Source: Acanthosepion lycidas (lineage: Eukaryota > Mollusca > Cephalopoda > Sepiida > Sepiidae). From it: a stretch of DNA of 64,000 nucleotides. How positions within the stretch are numbered: position 1 is the stretch's first letter; every line of letters begins with the position of its first letter. The translations under genes were made by a program, and so were the position numbers. The stretch is taken from positions 88,276,163 through 88,340,162 of the forward strand of contig OZ010573.1 of NCBI GenBank assembly GCA_963932145.1, read 5' to 3'. Below the pieces are notes generated by a model, which ran no database searches, was not told where the DNA came from, and saw only the letters and a program-made list of their open reading frames with translations. Positions 13,401 to 24,175 of the stretch are shown piece after piece.

Positions 13401-14943
13401 CTATGTCGAGAAGATTATTATCTAAATGATTCTATTCTCTTTTATTCTGTTTTAAACACAACGCTTTTGAACCTAAACTTAATCTTTATACTCTTCACCC
13501 CCAAAATATGAGAGAAAGTATAGGGCAACTAGTAAGGGTCAAACTTACTACTCAGACTTAATTGATCTAGGTCGAGAAGCTTATTATCTAAATGATTCTA
13601 TTCTCTTTTATTCTGTCTTAAACACAACGCCTTTGAACCTAAAATTAATCTTTATACTCTTCACCCCTAAAATATGAGCGAAAGTATAGGGCAACTAGTA
13701 AGGGTCAAACTTACTACTCACACGTAATTGATCTAGCTCGAGAAGCTTATTATCTAAATGATTCTATTCTCTTTTATTCTGTCTTAAACACAACGCTTTT
13801 GAACCTAAAATTAATCTTTATACTCTTCACCCCCAAAATATGAGCGAAAGTATAGGCCAACTAGTAAGGGTCAAACTTACTACTCAGACGTAATTGATCT
13901 ATGCCGAGAATCTTATTATCTAAATGATTCTATTCTCTTTTATTCTGTCTTAAACACAACGCTTTTGAACCTAAACTTAATCTTTATACTCTTCACCCCC
14001 AAAATATGAGCGAAAGTATAGGGCAACTAGTAAGGGTCAAACTTACTACTCAGACGTAATTGATCTAGGTCGAGAAGCTTATTATCTAAATGATTCTATT
14101 CTCTTTTATTCTGTCTTAAACACAACGCTTTTGAACCTAAACTTAATCTTTATACTCTTCACCCCCAAAATATGAGCGAAAGTATAGGGCAACTAGTAAG
14201 GGTCAAACTTACTACTCAGACGTAATTGATCTAGCTCGAGAAGCTTATTATCTAAATGATTCTATTCTCTTTTATTCTGTCTTAAACACAACGCCTTTGA
14301 ACCTAAAATTAATCTTTATACTCTTCACCCCTAAAATATGAGCGAAAGTATAGGGCAACTAGTAAGGGTCAAACTTACTACTCACACGTAATTGATCTAG
14401 CTCGAGAAGCTTATTATCTAAATGATTCTATTCTCTTTTATTCTGTCTTAAACACAACGCTTTTGAACCTAAAATTAATCTTTATACTCTTCACCCCCAA
14501 AATATGAGCGAAAGTATAGGCCAACTAGTAAGGGTCAAACTTACTACTCAGACGTAATTGATCTATGCCGAGAATCTTATTATCTAAATGATTCTATTCT
14601 CTTTTATTCTGTCTTAAACACAACGCTTTTGAACCTAAACTTAATCTTTATACTCTTCACCCCCAAAATATGAGCGAAAGTATAGGGCAACTAGTAAGGG
14701 TCAAACTTACTACTCAGACGTAATTGATCTAGGTCGAGAAGCTTATTATCTAAATGATTCTATTCTCTTTTATTCTGTCTTAAACACAACGCTTTTGAAC
14801 CTAAACTTAATCTTTATACTCTTCACCCCCAAAATATGAGCGAAAGTATAGGGCAACTAGTAAGGGTCAAACTTACTACTCAGACGTAATTGATCTAGCT
14901 CGAGAAGCTTATTATCTAAATTATTCTATTCTCTTTTATTCTG
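10431..14943 (-). repeat. 166-bp satellite array, 27 units plus a partial, with higher-order repeats
   Basis: Units start at 10431, 10597, 10763, 10929, 11095 and onward every 166 bp. One single-base loss in the tenth unit shifts the phase. The last, partial unit is 14912-14943. Diagnostic variants define nested higher-order structure. Units 2-8 (from 10597) recur as units 11-17 (from 12090) with a 1,493-bp step. Units 20-23 (13584-14247) recur as units 24-27 (14248-14911), and I saw no difference between these two 664-bp blocks by eye. On the minus strand each unit carries a tRNA-like segment, CTAGATCAATTACGTCTGAG, followed by a B-box-like AAGTTTGACCC. A 3' segment reading AAGACAGAATAAAAGAGAAT also matches the SINE at 35850-36300. 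Open frames inside are incidental. Confidence 0.95.
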
Positions 14944-15220
14944 AGTGTGTAAATATATCGAGTAATTTTATCATAGTATTTCGTAAATACCAGAAAGAAA
15001 TACAAACATCATTGACTAAATGATCGAATGAAATATCTAAATCCATTTAAATACTTGGGCAAGAGGTATCCATTATGGCAGCAAGTATATAGAAATTTAC
15101 GAAGTGTAGCTTAGATGTGTTAGAATGTCGAAAGTCTAGGGAACCCAATGAGGATCACTCCTCAGTCGTAATTGATCTAGCGAAACAAACTTGTCAACCA
15201 TTACACGACGTGAAATTTCC
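14944..15220 (-). repeat. tRNA-derived SINE at the right edge of the satellite
   Basis: Read on the minus strand from about 15220, it has an A-box-like GTGTAATGGTT, then CTAGATCAATTACGACTGAG, a B-box-like region (ATTGGGTTCCC), ACACATCTAAGCTAC, and a body ending in ATTACTCGATATATTTACAC. The same order is seen on the plus strand at 35850-36300. It abuts the array in the same orientation as the units, so it looks like the parental, longer form of the monomer. Confidence 0.75.
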
Positions 15221-16180
15221 CACTTCAAATTTTGATGTATATTTTGACACATGTATATCAAAACTAGACGTGGGCAACTTTTAATTTCATAACGATGACT
15301 CTAAATTTCATTAGATTTTATTGAATCTAAAATTGAATCTAAATTGAATAATTGATTTCACATATATTTAAATAATTTAATAAAGGTATTTATGGGTGGT
15401 ATATGTCAGTGTTTTAATACGGGTTACATCGTGTGAGAGATAAATCGTCTGTAAGTTTTAAAATAATTTATTTCTTTCGATTCGACTAATGTTTTTTTCA
15501 CTGTTTCCCCAATTAAATTAATAAATGCGAAATTTGATATAAATTATCAACACGTTTACTTTTATTTCCTGAGTGCAATATGAATATTTTACAAAATAAC
15601 TCGCACCATTTACCTAGACACTTTACCAAACTACATTCAACCATGTTTTTGTTTTTGTTTTTTGTTTTTTGTTTTTGTTTTTGTTTTTTGTTTTGTAATC
15701 TGATATTTTAAGAAAATAGCATGTTCCATGATGATGTAGGCGATCATGTTTTAATTTCCATACGCTCGCATTATCTGTGGATAAATATGATTTCTTGGGA
15801 TGAAAATAACATTGCTTTCCTTCTCCTAGACTGGCAAACAGCAAAGAATAAATATAAGAACTCATCCGATCGCAAATGAGAACATAAAAAAATTAGGCAG
15901 GAATTTGAAATCGGATTCCATTTTCTGCACCGATAGCCGTTTAACTCCTCGCATATCTTAAGTTGGCATACATAAAAATGAAAGAGCTGGCTTTATACAC
16001 GAGGCTTGGTGTGGTTTGTTAAATTTTCATTATAATAAAGAACTAACTTAGAGATAGCACTTCCCATAAGTGTAAAATTGTTTGCGAAATGGCCAGGAAG
16101 TTTTAAAGAAACCATTGTATTAATTTGGGGAATCAGGAAAAAGCAATTAGCGACATCTATATAAATCGATATTTTAACTA
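15221..16180. other. Unassigned spacer with a (TTTTTG)n patch
   Basis: A short TTTTTG-type repeat covers about 15643-15696. Open frames here are read-through of that repeat or have no known domain. Confidence 0.4.
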
Positions 16181-16258
16181 TTAGGTTGGTGCAAAAATAA
16201 TGTCGTTTTCTCACATATGTTACTATGTGAGAAAACGACATTATTTTTGCACCAATCA
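16181..16258. mobile_element. Mariner-type palindromic MITE, copy B
   Basis: A 78-bp hairpin-forming element begins TTAGGTTGGTGCAAAAATAA after a TA (16179-16180). The right end is diverged (ACCAATCA). Its arms carry GTCGTTTTCTCACATA, the same subfamily as copy F at 59174, in the opposite orientation. Confidence 0.9.
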
Positions 16259-16400
16259 TTCAGACTGTTTTCCTTATCTTTATTGCAATATTCATGGCGT
16301 TTCGGCTGTTGTACACTCCGACCTACTTCAGTAATACGTGTAATTTCGAACCAAATCCTTTATTTACTCTACGTGGGGGTAGATTCTAATTCCACGTAAC
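16259..16400 (-). mobile_element. Penelope-like terminus fragment
   Basis: On the minus strand it reads GAAGTAGGTCGGAG, then CAGCCGAAACGCC, then GCAATAAAGATAAGG. This is a relative of the hammerhead-like ends at 17.6 and 18.0 kb. It starts at the right edge of MITE B. Confidence 0.6.
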
Positions 16401-16649
16401 ATGCTGCTTTTTTTTTCTTTTTTTTTTTTTCTTTTTTTTTGGATATCTCTGTATCAATTAATTCCTTTTAGTAACTCAACTCTCTCTTTTTGTCCCGTCT
16501 GCTTTGGCCAGGTATTGAACTAACAACCCTTTGGATCAAGTCACATTTCGGATTAGTTCAACCAATGCTCTTATCCAATAAGCCGTTTGTTCCTGAAGAG
16601 TTGAGTTACTACAGGGAATGAACTGAATCTGAGATATCCAGAAAAGACA
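16401..16649. other. Spacer with poly-T and SINE-like debris
   Basis: A T-rich run lies at about 16410-16440. GGTATTGAACTAACAACCC (16513) looks like a reversed B box of a decayed SINE. Confidence 0.3.
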
Positions 16650-17146
16650 TGAGAAGTGTTTTAACAGAAGACGGAGAGTGCAACGCCAAAATCCAAAGAC
16701 AATTGGGATTGCGAATGATACCTTCCAAAAGCTGAGTATTAAAGAACAGAAAAATTTCGTTAGAAACAAAGAAAAAAGTACTGAACAGAAATGTAATTTT
16801 AGAGAAGGATGCTGAAATACAATGGACTGAACATGCTAGCGACGACGAAGCTTTAGAAAAAATGGAAAGAAAACGAACTTATACTTAACATCAAAATATG
16901 ATAATTGGTTGGGTATTCTACCGCACATAATGAGAAAGATGGTTTAGGAAATATTATACTAACAGGACATAATAAATGCAAGCGGGACATCGGAAAACAG
17001 TACATAACTTACCAAATGAGCTTGTGTAAATGGATGGCAGAAAAGGACTTAAGAGAGATAGCAAAAAGACAACATTTACTAAGAGCTACAAAGGATAGGA
17101 AATAGTGGAGAGCCATATTCACCGACCCCCTGAAGGTACGAGTCAC
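16650..17146 (+). mobile_element. RTE-type LINE C-terminal fragment
   Basis: The frames read SVLTEDGECNAKIQRQLG, then KKVLNRNVI, then LCKWMAEKDLREIAKRQHLL and RATKDRK (16905-17105), and end near 17146. This is the C-terminal end of an endonuclease-RT LINE with YADD-type RT, represented four more times on the minus strand of this window. It is 5' truncated and frame-broken, and is not a host gene. Confidence 0.8.
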
Positions 17147-17639
17147 ATAAAAGAATATGAATTCTCTATTCTTTATGTTGTGTCTCTTCAGAATGTAAAA
17201 GTTAATGGCTCTCTACAATTTTACTATCTTTGTAGAACTAAGAAATATTTGTCCACTCCGTGTAGATGTTCTGCCATCTGTTGACTTAATATAGTCAGTT
17301 ATATTCCTCGGAGTTATATTACTTAAATTCAATCTTATTCGGATGATATACGTCAAAATTTAATTAATCAAAATTTCATTGTATTGTTAATCTTTATTAG
17401 CAATGAATCTATATAGTTTTTAAAGTTTCACTCAAATTATCTCGAGGACTTGTGAGCAGGGACTGTACTGAAGAAGATTATGCCCCGTAAATTATCCAAG
17501 TCCTGACACATATTCTGTCTTGAAACATCAATATATGGGATTTTGTTTCATTCTCATGTGATCGATTAGAGCGCCAAATGGAGAAAAGTAATATCAACAG
17601 CTTCTTTTTTGTCAAACACTGGTGGGCTTATTTACATTG
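17147..17639. other. Unassigned spacer
   Basis: Nothing is recognised. Confidence 0.4.
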
Positions 17640-17666
17640 TTTTGACTGCTTTCCTCATCTTTATTA

Positions 17667-17720
17667 CCATATTCACGATGTTTCGGCCGCTGTATCCTCC
17701 GACCTTCTTCAGGTGAATGG
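17667..17720 (-). ncRNA. Hammerhead-ribozyme-like motif
   Basis: On the minus strand: helix I half CATTCAC, core CTGAAGA, one extra A, helix II GGTCG/CGGCC, core GAAA, then CATC and the helix I return GTGAATATGG. CTGAAGA fits CUGANGA. ATC fits an NUH cleavage triplet. Helix III is minimal (AC/AU with one mismatch), as described for Penelope-type hammerheads. The extra A before helix II is non-canonical. Activity is untested. Confidence 0.6.
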
Positions 17721-17954
17721 AATTTTGAACTGAACTCTTTATCTAGTCCTCGAGGACTCAACGCCCAGTGAATAAATGCCGTGGTTAAATCCAGTGACTT
17801 GACCCAAAGAATTGTGGGTTCAGTAACTGGATACTGCAGTGATGAACAAAAACATGGAGAGTTGCGTTAAAAGGGGATAACTGAGATATCCGGAAGAGGC
17901 ATAGCACATGGAACTAGAACAATCTATCCCGGTGGACGAAATAAAGGGTTCAGT

Positions 17955-18015
17955 TTGAAATTCCAATCTCCTGAAGAAGGCCGCAGCGTACAACGGCCGA
18001 AACATCGTGAATATG
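17955..18015 (+). ncRNA. Hammerhead-ribozyme-like motif, degraded helix I
   Basis: CTGAAGA lies at 17971-17977, helix II is GGCCG/CGGCC, and GAAAC begins at 17999, followed by ATCGTGAAT. The upstream helix I half (CCAATCTC) pairs poorly with GTGAAT, unlike its partner at 17667. Confidence 0.5.
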
Positions 18016-18045
18016 GCAATAAAGATGAGGACAACAGTTCGAACA

Positions 18046-19164
18046 ATGTAAATAATGTAAATAATTGCAATACCTTGTCTTAGAAATATAGACCGATAAA
18101 GCTTGGCTTAGTAAATATTTTGGACACATTAACGATGTGTAACGTTTAGCGAGTTAACTTGATTGGCCTTTATTATTGAGGTGTGAGATTTATTAAGTGT
18201 AGAATATTACTTACTTTATTTAATGTCAAATTCTTTGTTTTTATTATCTCAACATATCAACTGGTGTGCCTTCCAAGTTTTTTTTTTCGGGTAACTTTCA
18301 GGGTACTAGAAATCTACGGGGTAGATTTTCCTCTTCCCAACTGGCATTTCATCTTGTTCTATTTTAGTACTGCTACCATTGATAGTAGTTTCACTGATAA
18401 ATTTGCTCTGTATTTCTGGCCTTGTTCCAAACTAAGCTGGGCTTAGTAAATTGCTATTATAACTATGAGACAGACTGCTAATACACAAGAATTTAATTCC
18501 TAGACGGATATTCACTTTAGTAGCAAAGTTTGAAAAATATTTTCTATTGCTGTCTGTATGAATGAACGGACTTCATTAATTCTAGTCTTTTTCTCTTGTT
18601 TTTCTTATATGTCTTATTCGTATTTGTTTTATTTCCTGGTTTATTGCATTCATTTTCCTTGGAAATGATGTTGCTGAGACAGAGAAAAGGAAAAAAAAAT
18701 CTATATCATTTTCAGAAATATGAGCGAAATTGAGATAACAAGGTGTTTTTCTTTTTCGTATTTCTTTTGTTTTCTTTTTTTTTTATCAGTGGATTTTATC
18801 TCTTGATCTTTACCTTCTCCTCTGTCGCTGGAGAGGCTTATTTCACTTTTGAAATATGACTGCCTTTATGGATGCATTAGGTTTAGGGTCTTTTTTTTGT
18901 GCAACAGTCACCAATAATCAATTTCTGAGCGTTCGATTCTTTTCCAATAGATATTTCTTTGCCGAACTTTCTCTAACTCCCCATCTTTCTTTCCACACCG
19001 GAAATTTTGCAATTTTCTTACATCAGTCTGGGAGGAACAGCAAAAAAAGTATCGTTATGTCTATATGCATGTCTGTAATAGCGCTCATTAGAATCTATAT
19101 TAGCCTCTTCATTCCTCAAATTTAGGACCTTTTTTATATTTTCTTCTTCTTTTTCTGTTATATA
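18046..19164. other. Unassigned spacer
   Basis: AT- and T-rich. Open frames at 18183-18446 and 18856-19125 have no recognisable domain. Confidence 0.4.
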
Positions 19165-19500
19165 CTCTGTCCCTTCAGGACATTGGCGATCATGGCTCTC
19201 CACATATTCCTGTGCTTTGTAGCTCTTAGTAAATTTTCCCTTTTTGTTATCTCTCCTAATTCTTGTTCTGCCAACCCCTTACACAACGTGAGGTTGATTA
19301 TGCGCTGTTTTCTTCTGTCTCTCTTGCTTTCAATTTCTTCTTCTTCTTCTTCTTCTTCTTCTTCTTCTTCTTCTTCTTGAGATGCGATGCTTTCCACTAT
19401 CTCTTTCGCTTTCAATATCTTCTTCTATATGCTATGTCCCTTCAGGATGTTGGATATAGCTCTCCACAACATCCTTCATTTGTAGCTCGTTAGGTAGGTT
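19165..19500 (-). mobile_element. RTE LINE tails, two partial copies, with (TTC)n
   Basis: The minus strand reads LCKGLAEQELGEITKRENLL, then RATKHRNMWRAMIANVLKG (19165-19330), the typical RTE terminus. A second partial terminus lies at 19440-19500. A (TTC)n microsatellite at 19336-19379 joins them and gives the long Glu run in the minus frame. These appear to be tail duplications next to the larger copy at 19595. Confidence 0.75.
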
Positions 19501-19540
19501 GTCCACCACTCCCATTTGCCCCCCTCGTTTTCAATATCTT

Positions 19541-19581
19541 CTTCTTCTTCTTCTTCTTTTTCTTCTTCTTCTTCTTCTTTA
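19541..19581. repeat. (TTC)n microsatellite
   Basis: A TTC-rich tract similar to that at 19336, again immediately downstream of an RTE tail on the minus strand. Confidence 0.9.
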
Positions 19582-19594
19582 TCTTCATGTTCCG

Positions 19595-20530
19595 CGTCCT
19601 TTCAGGACGTAGGCAGTCATGTCTCTCCACAATTTCCTGTCTTTTGTAGTCTTAGTAAACATTGCGTTTTTGTTGTTTATTCGAAACTTTCTTTTTCCAT
19701 TTAATCAAGCTCACTAAGTACCTTATGCGCTGTTTTCCTCTGTCCCTCTTGCCTTCAATCTGTCTTGTGTACAAGATTTTTCAAGCTCTCTTTCCTCATT
19801 ATATACCTCATCTGTTTCTTACTGATATGAAATTTAAGTATACCTTTTGTTTCCATTTTCTCTAAAACTTCGTCTTTGCTCACATGTTCGGTCTATGGCA
19901 TCCATATCATCCTTCCGTAGAACCGCATTTCTGTTGCTTCAGATCTCTTCTTAATCTTTGAAGAGATAGTCCAGCATTCACTACTATATAGGAAGACATA
20001 TATCGCGTAACTGTTCAGTACTCTTTTCTTTGTTTCTAGCAAAATCTTTTACGGGAGTCAAATTCTCCAAACCCATTTTTCTTCATTATGTGGCCAAGAA
20101 TTTTCAATTTTCTCTTTCTTTTTCTAGCTAGAATTATTATTTGTTTCCATTTTCCTAAAAATTTCGTCGTTGCTCACATGTTTAGTACACGTTTATTTCG
20201 TCTAAAGCTTGTTATCGATCTGTATTGAGAGTGTTCAGCATTTACTATTATAAATGAAGACTCATATTACGTAACAGTTCAGTACTATTTTCTTTGTTTT
20301 TAACAAAAGTGTATTTTTCTGTTTCTTAAGACTTTCCTGAACTTTTGGACGGCGTCTTTCGCTATCACAACACGCCTTCAAATTTCGGTGTCACATTTAA
20401 TTCCTCATTTAAAACACTTCCTAGATATTAATTGTTTTTCTTGCTTGATTTGGAATCTCCAATTCGTTATTAGCAAAATGCCCTGTTCTTTTTGCTGACA
20501 ACCAGACATACTGTCTTGTTACAAATGATA
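19595..20530 (-). mobile_element. RTE-type LINE, RT end to C-terminus
   Basis: Broken minus frames read, in order, a YLGSVLNEE-like strand, SSECWTISSKIKKRSEATEM, RFYGRMIWMP, TEHVSKDEVLEKMETK and a RATKDRKLW-like terminus. This is the same family as 16650-17146 and 54190-54870 but longer. It is 5' truncated near 20530 and multiply frameshifted. Confidence 0.75.
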
Positions 20531-20999
20531 AAATCTGAATGTCGATATAAACGACAAATATAAAACCTAAATATTAGTGATATTAGAATGTTTACACAAA
20601 TGTAACTAATTTAATACTAAATTACACTCAACACAATGTTCGATAGCCGCCTAAGGTGCAAGGTTAATATTAAAATGTTTATAATGGAGGAGGTCTGTAA
20701 TATGAACATTGACGTACCTACGTTTTCGGGGTCTTGAGTACTTATTGGGGTCGGGTGGGGGTTCACAAACAACATTAGATTCGATGATATAACTGCAAAA
20801 ATGTCGAAATTTTGAGGACATATAAAATCCTTATTCGAGCATGTTATAAGGCTAATATTGGTTCCTTTAGCTCTTTGGTTTATGGTTCTATCACTAGACT
20901 TATTTTAATAGCAAATACTCCAAAAAACGCATATTCTATTGAAAACTTCACCCATTAAAAAATTTGTTTCAGGGTCACCTCTGGGTTTAGGGGTCCTTT
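20531..20999. other. Unassigned spacer
   Basis: Nothing is recognised. A GGGGTCGGGTGGGGG patch near 20739 is the only GC-rich spot. Confidence 0.35.
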
Positions 21000-21790
21000 A
21001 TATTAAAGTTAATTTATTTCATAGTAGATTAGCCACTGGATATGAAGGAAACAGGAGGTGTAAGTAGTGGATATTGTCAGAATAAAGAGAATAGAAACGA
21101 ATGATCCGACATTTGAGGTTACGATTGTGGTGTCCTGTGTAGAAGCCAGACACGAATCTGTTCAGCAAAGTAGTATTTCCTAAAAGAAAGTGAAAGGACA
21201 ATCTGAGAGGAACGTTCTCCTTTCATTTAGTATACGGGGAAAATGGGGGTTATTCGTGTCCCTTGGAAGTAGAAGAGAATATCTTATTTGTAAATCACTG
21301 AAGTCTTGAAACTAAAATTGGAACACATGTGAACATTGCGATGTAAATAGCAATAGAGAAGAGATAAACTTGCGCCGTTGCGTTTGTGGGAAAATTGATT
21401 ATTTGGTTGAAAATAAGTAATATCCCACATGACTGCGTAAATGATTTCAACTCTATCAAGACCTATAAGTAAGGATTGCGTAGCTGCAGCTGAGATATGT
21501 CAACAATACTCCAGGTTTTATCTAATCTGACTCTTGTAGAGGAGGTAGTAGGCGTCATTTACTTCCTGGAATGATAGAATGAACCGATCAGGTTTTCAAC
21601 ATCTTTTGTCGTAGATCATGTATATGAGTTCCCTTTGAAGGAACTTGATACCCAGTAGGTGTTCAATGCATGAAGCTTCATTGAAATTGCTACCGTTCAT
21701 CGTGACTTGAGAGAATTCAATGTTGGATTCTAAAGAAGTATCTTGGTTGTTGAGGTAATGAATGTTACAGATCAGTTTTTCCCCATTGAG
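21000..21790 (-). mobile_element. Family B LINE fragment
   Basis: Minus frames read VTMNGSNFNEASCIEHLLGI, then LEYC-HIS text, then HKRNGASLSLLYCYLHRN. This is the RT-thumb and C-terminal order of a second jockey/CR1-group family. It differs from family J: the marker TVTMNGS recurs at 45315-45560 and, altered, at 46500. It is broken in several frames. Confidence 0.65.
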
Positions 21791-21889
21791 ATGTTACAGT
21801 TCTATAACAGCAGAGATCAGCTTCAACACTCATTTGTATAGTTTCATGTTATGTAAGCATATGTGAGCACATGGTTTTGACATATTAAA

Positions 21890-22340
21890 TACACCCCTGG
21901 TCAACATCTTAAGACCAGATACAAAAGGGTTAAAAATATATTAATTTTAAGATTTAATTTATTAATTTAAACAAACGTTGAAAAAAGAATTTTTTGGTTG
22001 GTCATTAAGATAAGACCATGTCTAAAAACTGGATTTTCCAGCAGGACAATGCTGCAATCCACTACGCTCAACAGATCGAATCCCAATCGAGAATGTTTAG
22101 GGATGGATGGCAAAGGATGTTTATAAGCATGGATAGAAATTTTAAAATGTAGATGCTCTTCGTGCTGCATGGTGGGCGAGCATCATCATACAGAAATTAA
22201 TAATGAGTATACCAAAGCAAATTTCCGAAGTAATTCGCAAAAATGGAGGATATACTGAGGATTAAATTGTCGTTGTGACTTATTAGTTTTGTAGTTGCTA
22301 TTTTTATTCACATGGTCTTATCTTTGTGAAGTGGGTATTT
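21890..22340 (+). mobile_element. Internally deleted Tc1-type transposon
   Basis: The + frames read IFQQDNAAIHYAQQ (second catalytic Asp, DNA box), then RIPIENV-GWMAKDVYKHG (third-acid PIEN box), then DALRAAWWASIIIQKLI and SIPKQISEVIRKNGGYTED, stopping at 22263-22265. This is the C-terminal third of a Tc1 transposase with three in-frame stops and one shift. Residues between the DNA box and the PIEN box are lost. Flanks CACCCCTGGTCAACATCTTA (21891) and a diverged inverted copy near 22310-22340 look like the terminal repeats, so most of the element was deleted internally. Confidence 0.75.
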
Positions 22341-22395
22341 TATAGCTCAGAGAGGAAGTTATGACTAAGAAAAGAAGATAATACATTAAGAATGT

Positions 22396-22396
<1 letters not shown>

Positions 22397-22471
<75 letters not shown>

Positions 22472-22490
22472 GTTATGAAATGGACAATTA

Positions 22491-22582
<92 letters not shown>

Positions 22583-22591
22583 GGATAGATA
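22397..22591. repeat. Two (TA)n tracts and a (GATA)n tract
   Basis: TA repeat covers 22397-22468 and 22495-22542. GATA/TAGA repeat follows to about 22591. About 26 bp of unique sequence separates the TA tracts. Confidence 0.95.
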
Positions 22592-22704
22592 TAAGGTCAT
22601 TCTGTTTTTGTTTTTTACTTTTTTACCTTGCTGCTACTGGCCTCTTTTTCATGATTCTCTGGACAGACCTCACGCCTACTATCTATTACCACCTCTTCCT
22701 TTTA

Positions 22705-22805
22705 TTATGTTGGTGCAAAAATAATGATGTAATAATGTCGTTTTTTGACGTATTTTTAACGTCAAAAAACGACATTATTACGTCATTATTTTTGCACCAA
22801 CCTAA
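22705..22805. mobile_element. Mariner-type palindromic MITE, copy C
   Basis: A 101-bp inverted repeat of the same long subfamily as copy A, with TA at 22703-22704 and 22806-22807. The arms carry ACGTAATAATGTCG-type sequence. The left outermost bases are TTATGTTGG instead of TTAGGTTGG. Confidence 0.95.
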
Positions 22806-22807
22806 TA

Positions 22808-23469
22808 ATATACTATCATATCAATTAAACATCTCATGGTCTAAAATTTCACTGGGATGCAGATAGACTGATTATTTTTCTCCTCGTAAAGTTCTTTCTT
22901 AGATAGGTCTCTGCCATTTTTAATTCTTTGACGAATTATTTATTTAATAGGTGTACATATGCTTTCTTATCACCCGATCTATGATCCTCCTCATTCTTTT
23001 GAACAGGAATGGAGATTCATCCCATGATTTTTGTTCAGGAGTGTGTCGGAATTCCTTTCCTTTCTCAGGATTTAACAATGATGCTGTCATGATTTTTTTG
23101 TGATATGTATGAATGGTGGTAACATCTCTTCAGACTTCAGTTTCCTGGTTGCTGTTCCCGACTGGTAGTTAGGAATCCGTACACTTGCGTGGCGTCTTGA
23201 GTGTCTACTCTGATCAACAGTGGCACTATATTGGAATTCTTGTAGTGCCATGTCGCACATGGAAGGGTCTCCTTGTAAGCAACTACGGTGTGCAACACTG
23301 AAGCCACACTATGTTGCAATCTGCTCCAGTTCTCTTCCCGCACATGTTACATTAGAGGACCGACTACTACTACTAAGCTAGGCTTTTCCTTACCAAAATA
23401 ACGACCATGAATATAAACACCCAAAGATATCAAACTAAGCCAGCTCAACAAAAACACCTAAACATCTCA
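22808..23469. other. Unassigned spacer
   Basis: No gene is recognised. A minus open frame at 23137-23343 has no known domain. Confidence 0.4.
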
Positions 23470-24175
23470 ATATTTTTTTTTTTTAAGCATTACGCCCCGA
23501 GCAAGGTGTGAAGCCACTAGGGTGCAGGGGGTTGCAGAAGATTTGGAGCGAGAGCAGATAGGAGTGATAGAAGAAAGGATGAGGAGAGGGATAGTGGATA
23601 GATCAAGGTAACTGGAGATGTCGATTGACATTACATTTGAATAGTGGAAGATTATAGCTCTCAGGGAAACAGTAATTGGGAAGGGTGTTCCACAGGCAAG
23701 TGGTGCGAGGTATGAAGCTATTGGAGTAGAAGAGACGGCTACATTTAAAAGTTTCTATAGTGTAAGGGGGAGAGCGGGGTGTCAGCCTCGTAGGGCGCTT
23801 GAATTCATGGAGTCTGGGAACCAGTGAAAGCAGCTCAGCGGAGCAATTACCATGAAAGTATTTGTAGAAAAGACAGAGAGAGGCGACGGCGCATCTGTGA
23901 AAGAGTGACTGTAGACGAGATGCCAGATCAGGGCCAATTATATTACATATCCGTCTCTGGATCTTGTCAAGAACTCCGAGGTAAAGAGAAGGTGCACCAG
24001 ACCATATATGGCAGCAATACTCCATGCAAGGGCAAATGGTTGATTTGTATATTTGAAGTATCGATTCCGGGGAGAAAAATTTCCTGGTGCGGCACAGAGA
24101 GCCAAATTTCCTCGCGGTGGACGAAGCAATTGACTCAATGTATTTGTTCCATCTCAGGTCAGTTTTTTACTCCAA
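23470..24175 (-). mobile_element. Family J LINE 3' segment with A-tail
   Basis: The minus strand reads TDLRWNKYIESIASSTARK, SLCRTRKFFSPESI, YKSTICPCMEYCCHIW, ASLCLFYKYFHGNCSAELL and a C-terminus ending at 23603. A 3' UTR runs to an A-tail (T run at 23467-23480 on +). The open frame 23603-24025 is unusually well kept, so this copy is younger than most. Its 5' end abuts 24172-26225, which lies in the opposite orientation and carries the complementary upstream part of the same family. Confidence 0.85.

Larger units (their letters stand above)
17640..18045. mobile_element. Penelope-like termini as an inverted pair
   Basis: Two arms of about 105 bp face each other: 17640-17745 on the minus strand and 17940-18045 on the plus strand. 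Each carries a hammerhead-like core and the downstream AATAAAGATGAGGA block. The spacer (~195 bp) holds no coding sequence. Penelope-like retroelements are known to carry terminal repeats in direct or inverted arrangement, often with hammerhead motifs. This looks like a solo end-pair remnant that can fold back on itself. Confidence 0.7.

Noticed and set aside
10431-14943. CRISPR-like array
   Set aside because: There are no spacers. Units are contiguous 166-bp tandem copies and the context is eukaryotic.
19158-19415. Protein with a long Glu run
   Set aside because: The Glu run is a (TTC)n microsatellite read in reverse, fused to an RTE LINE terminus.
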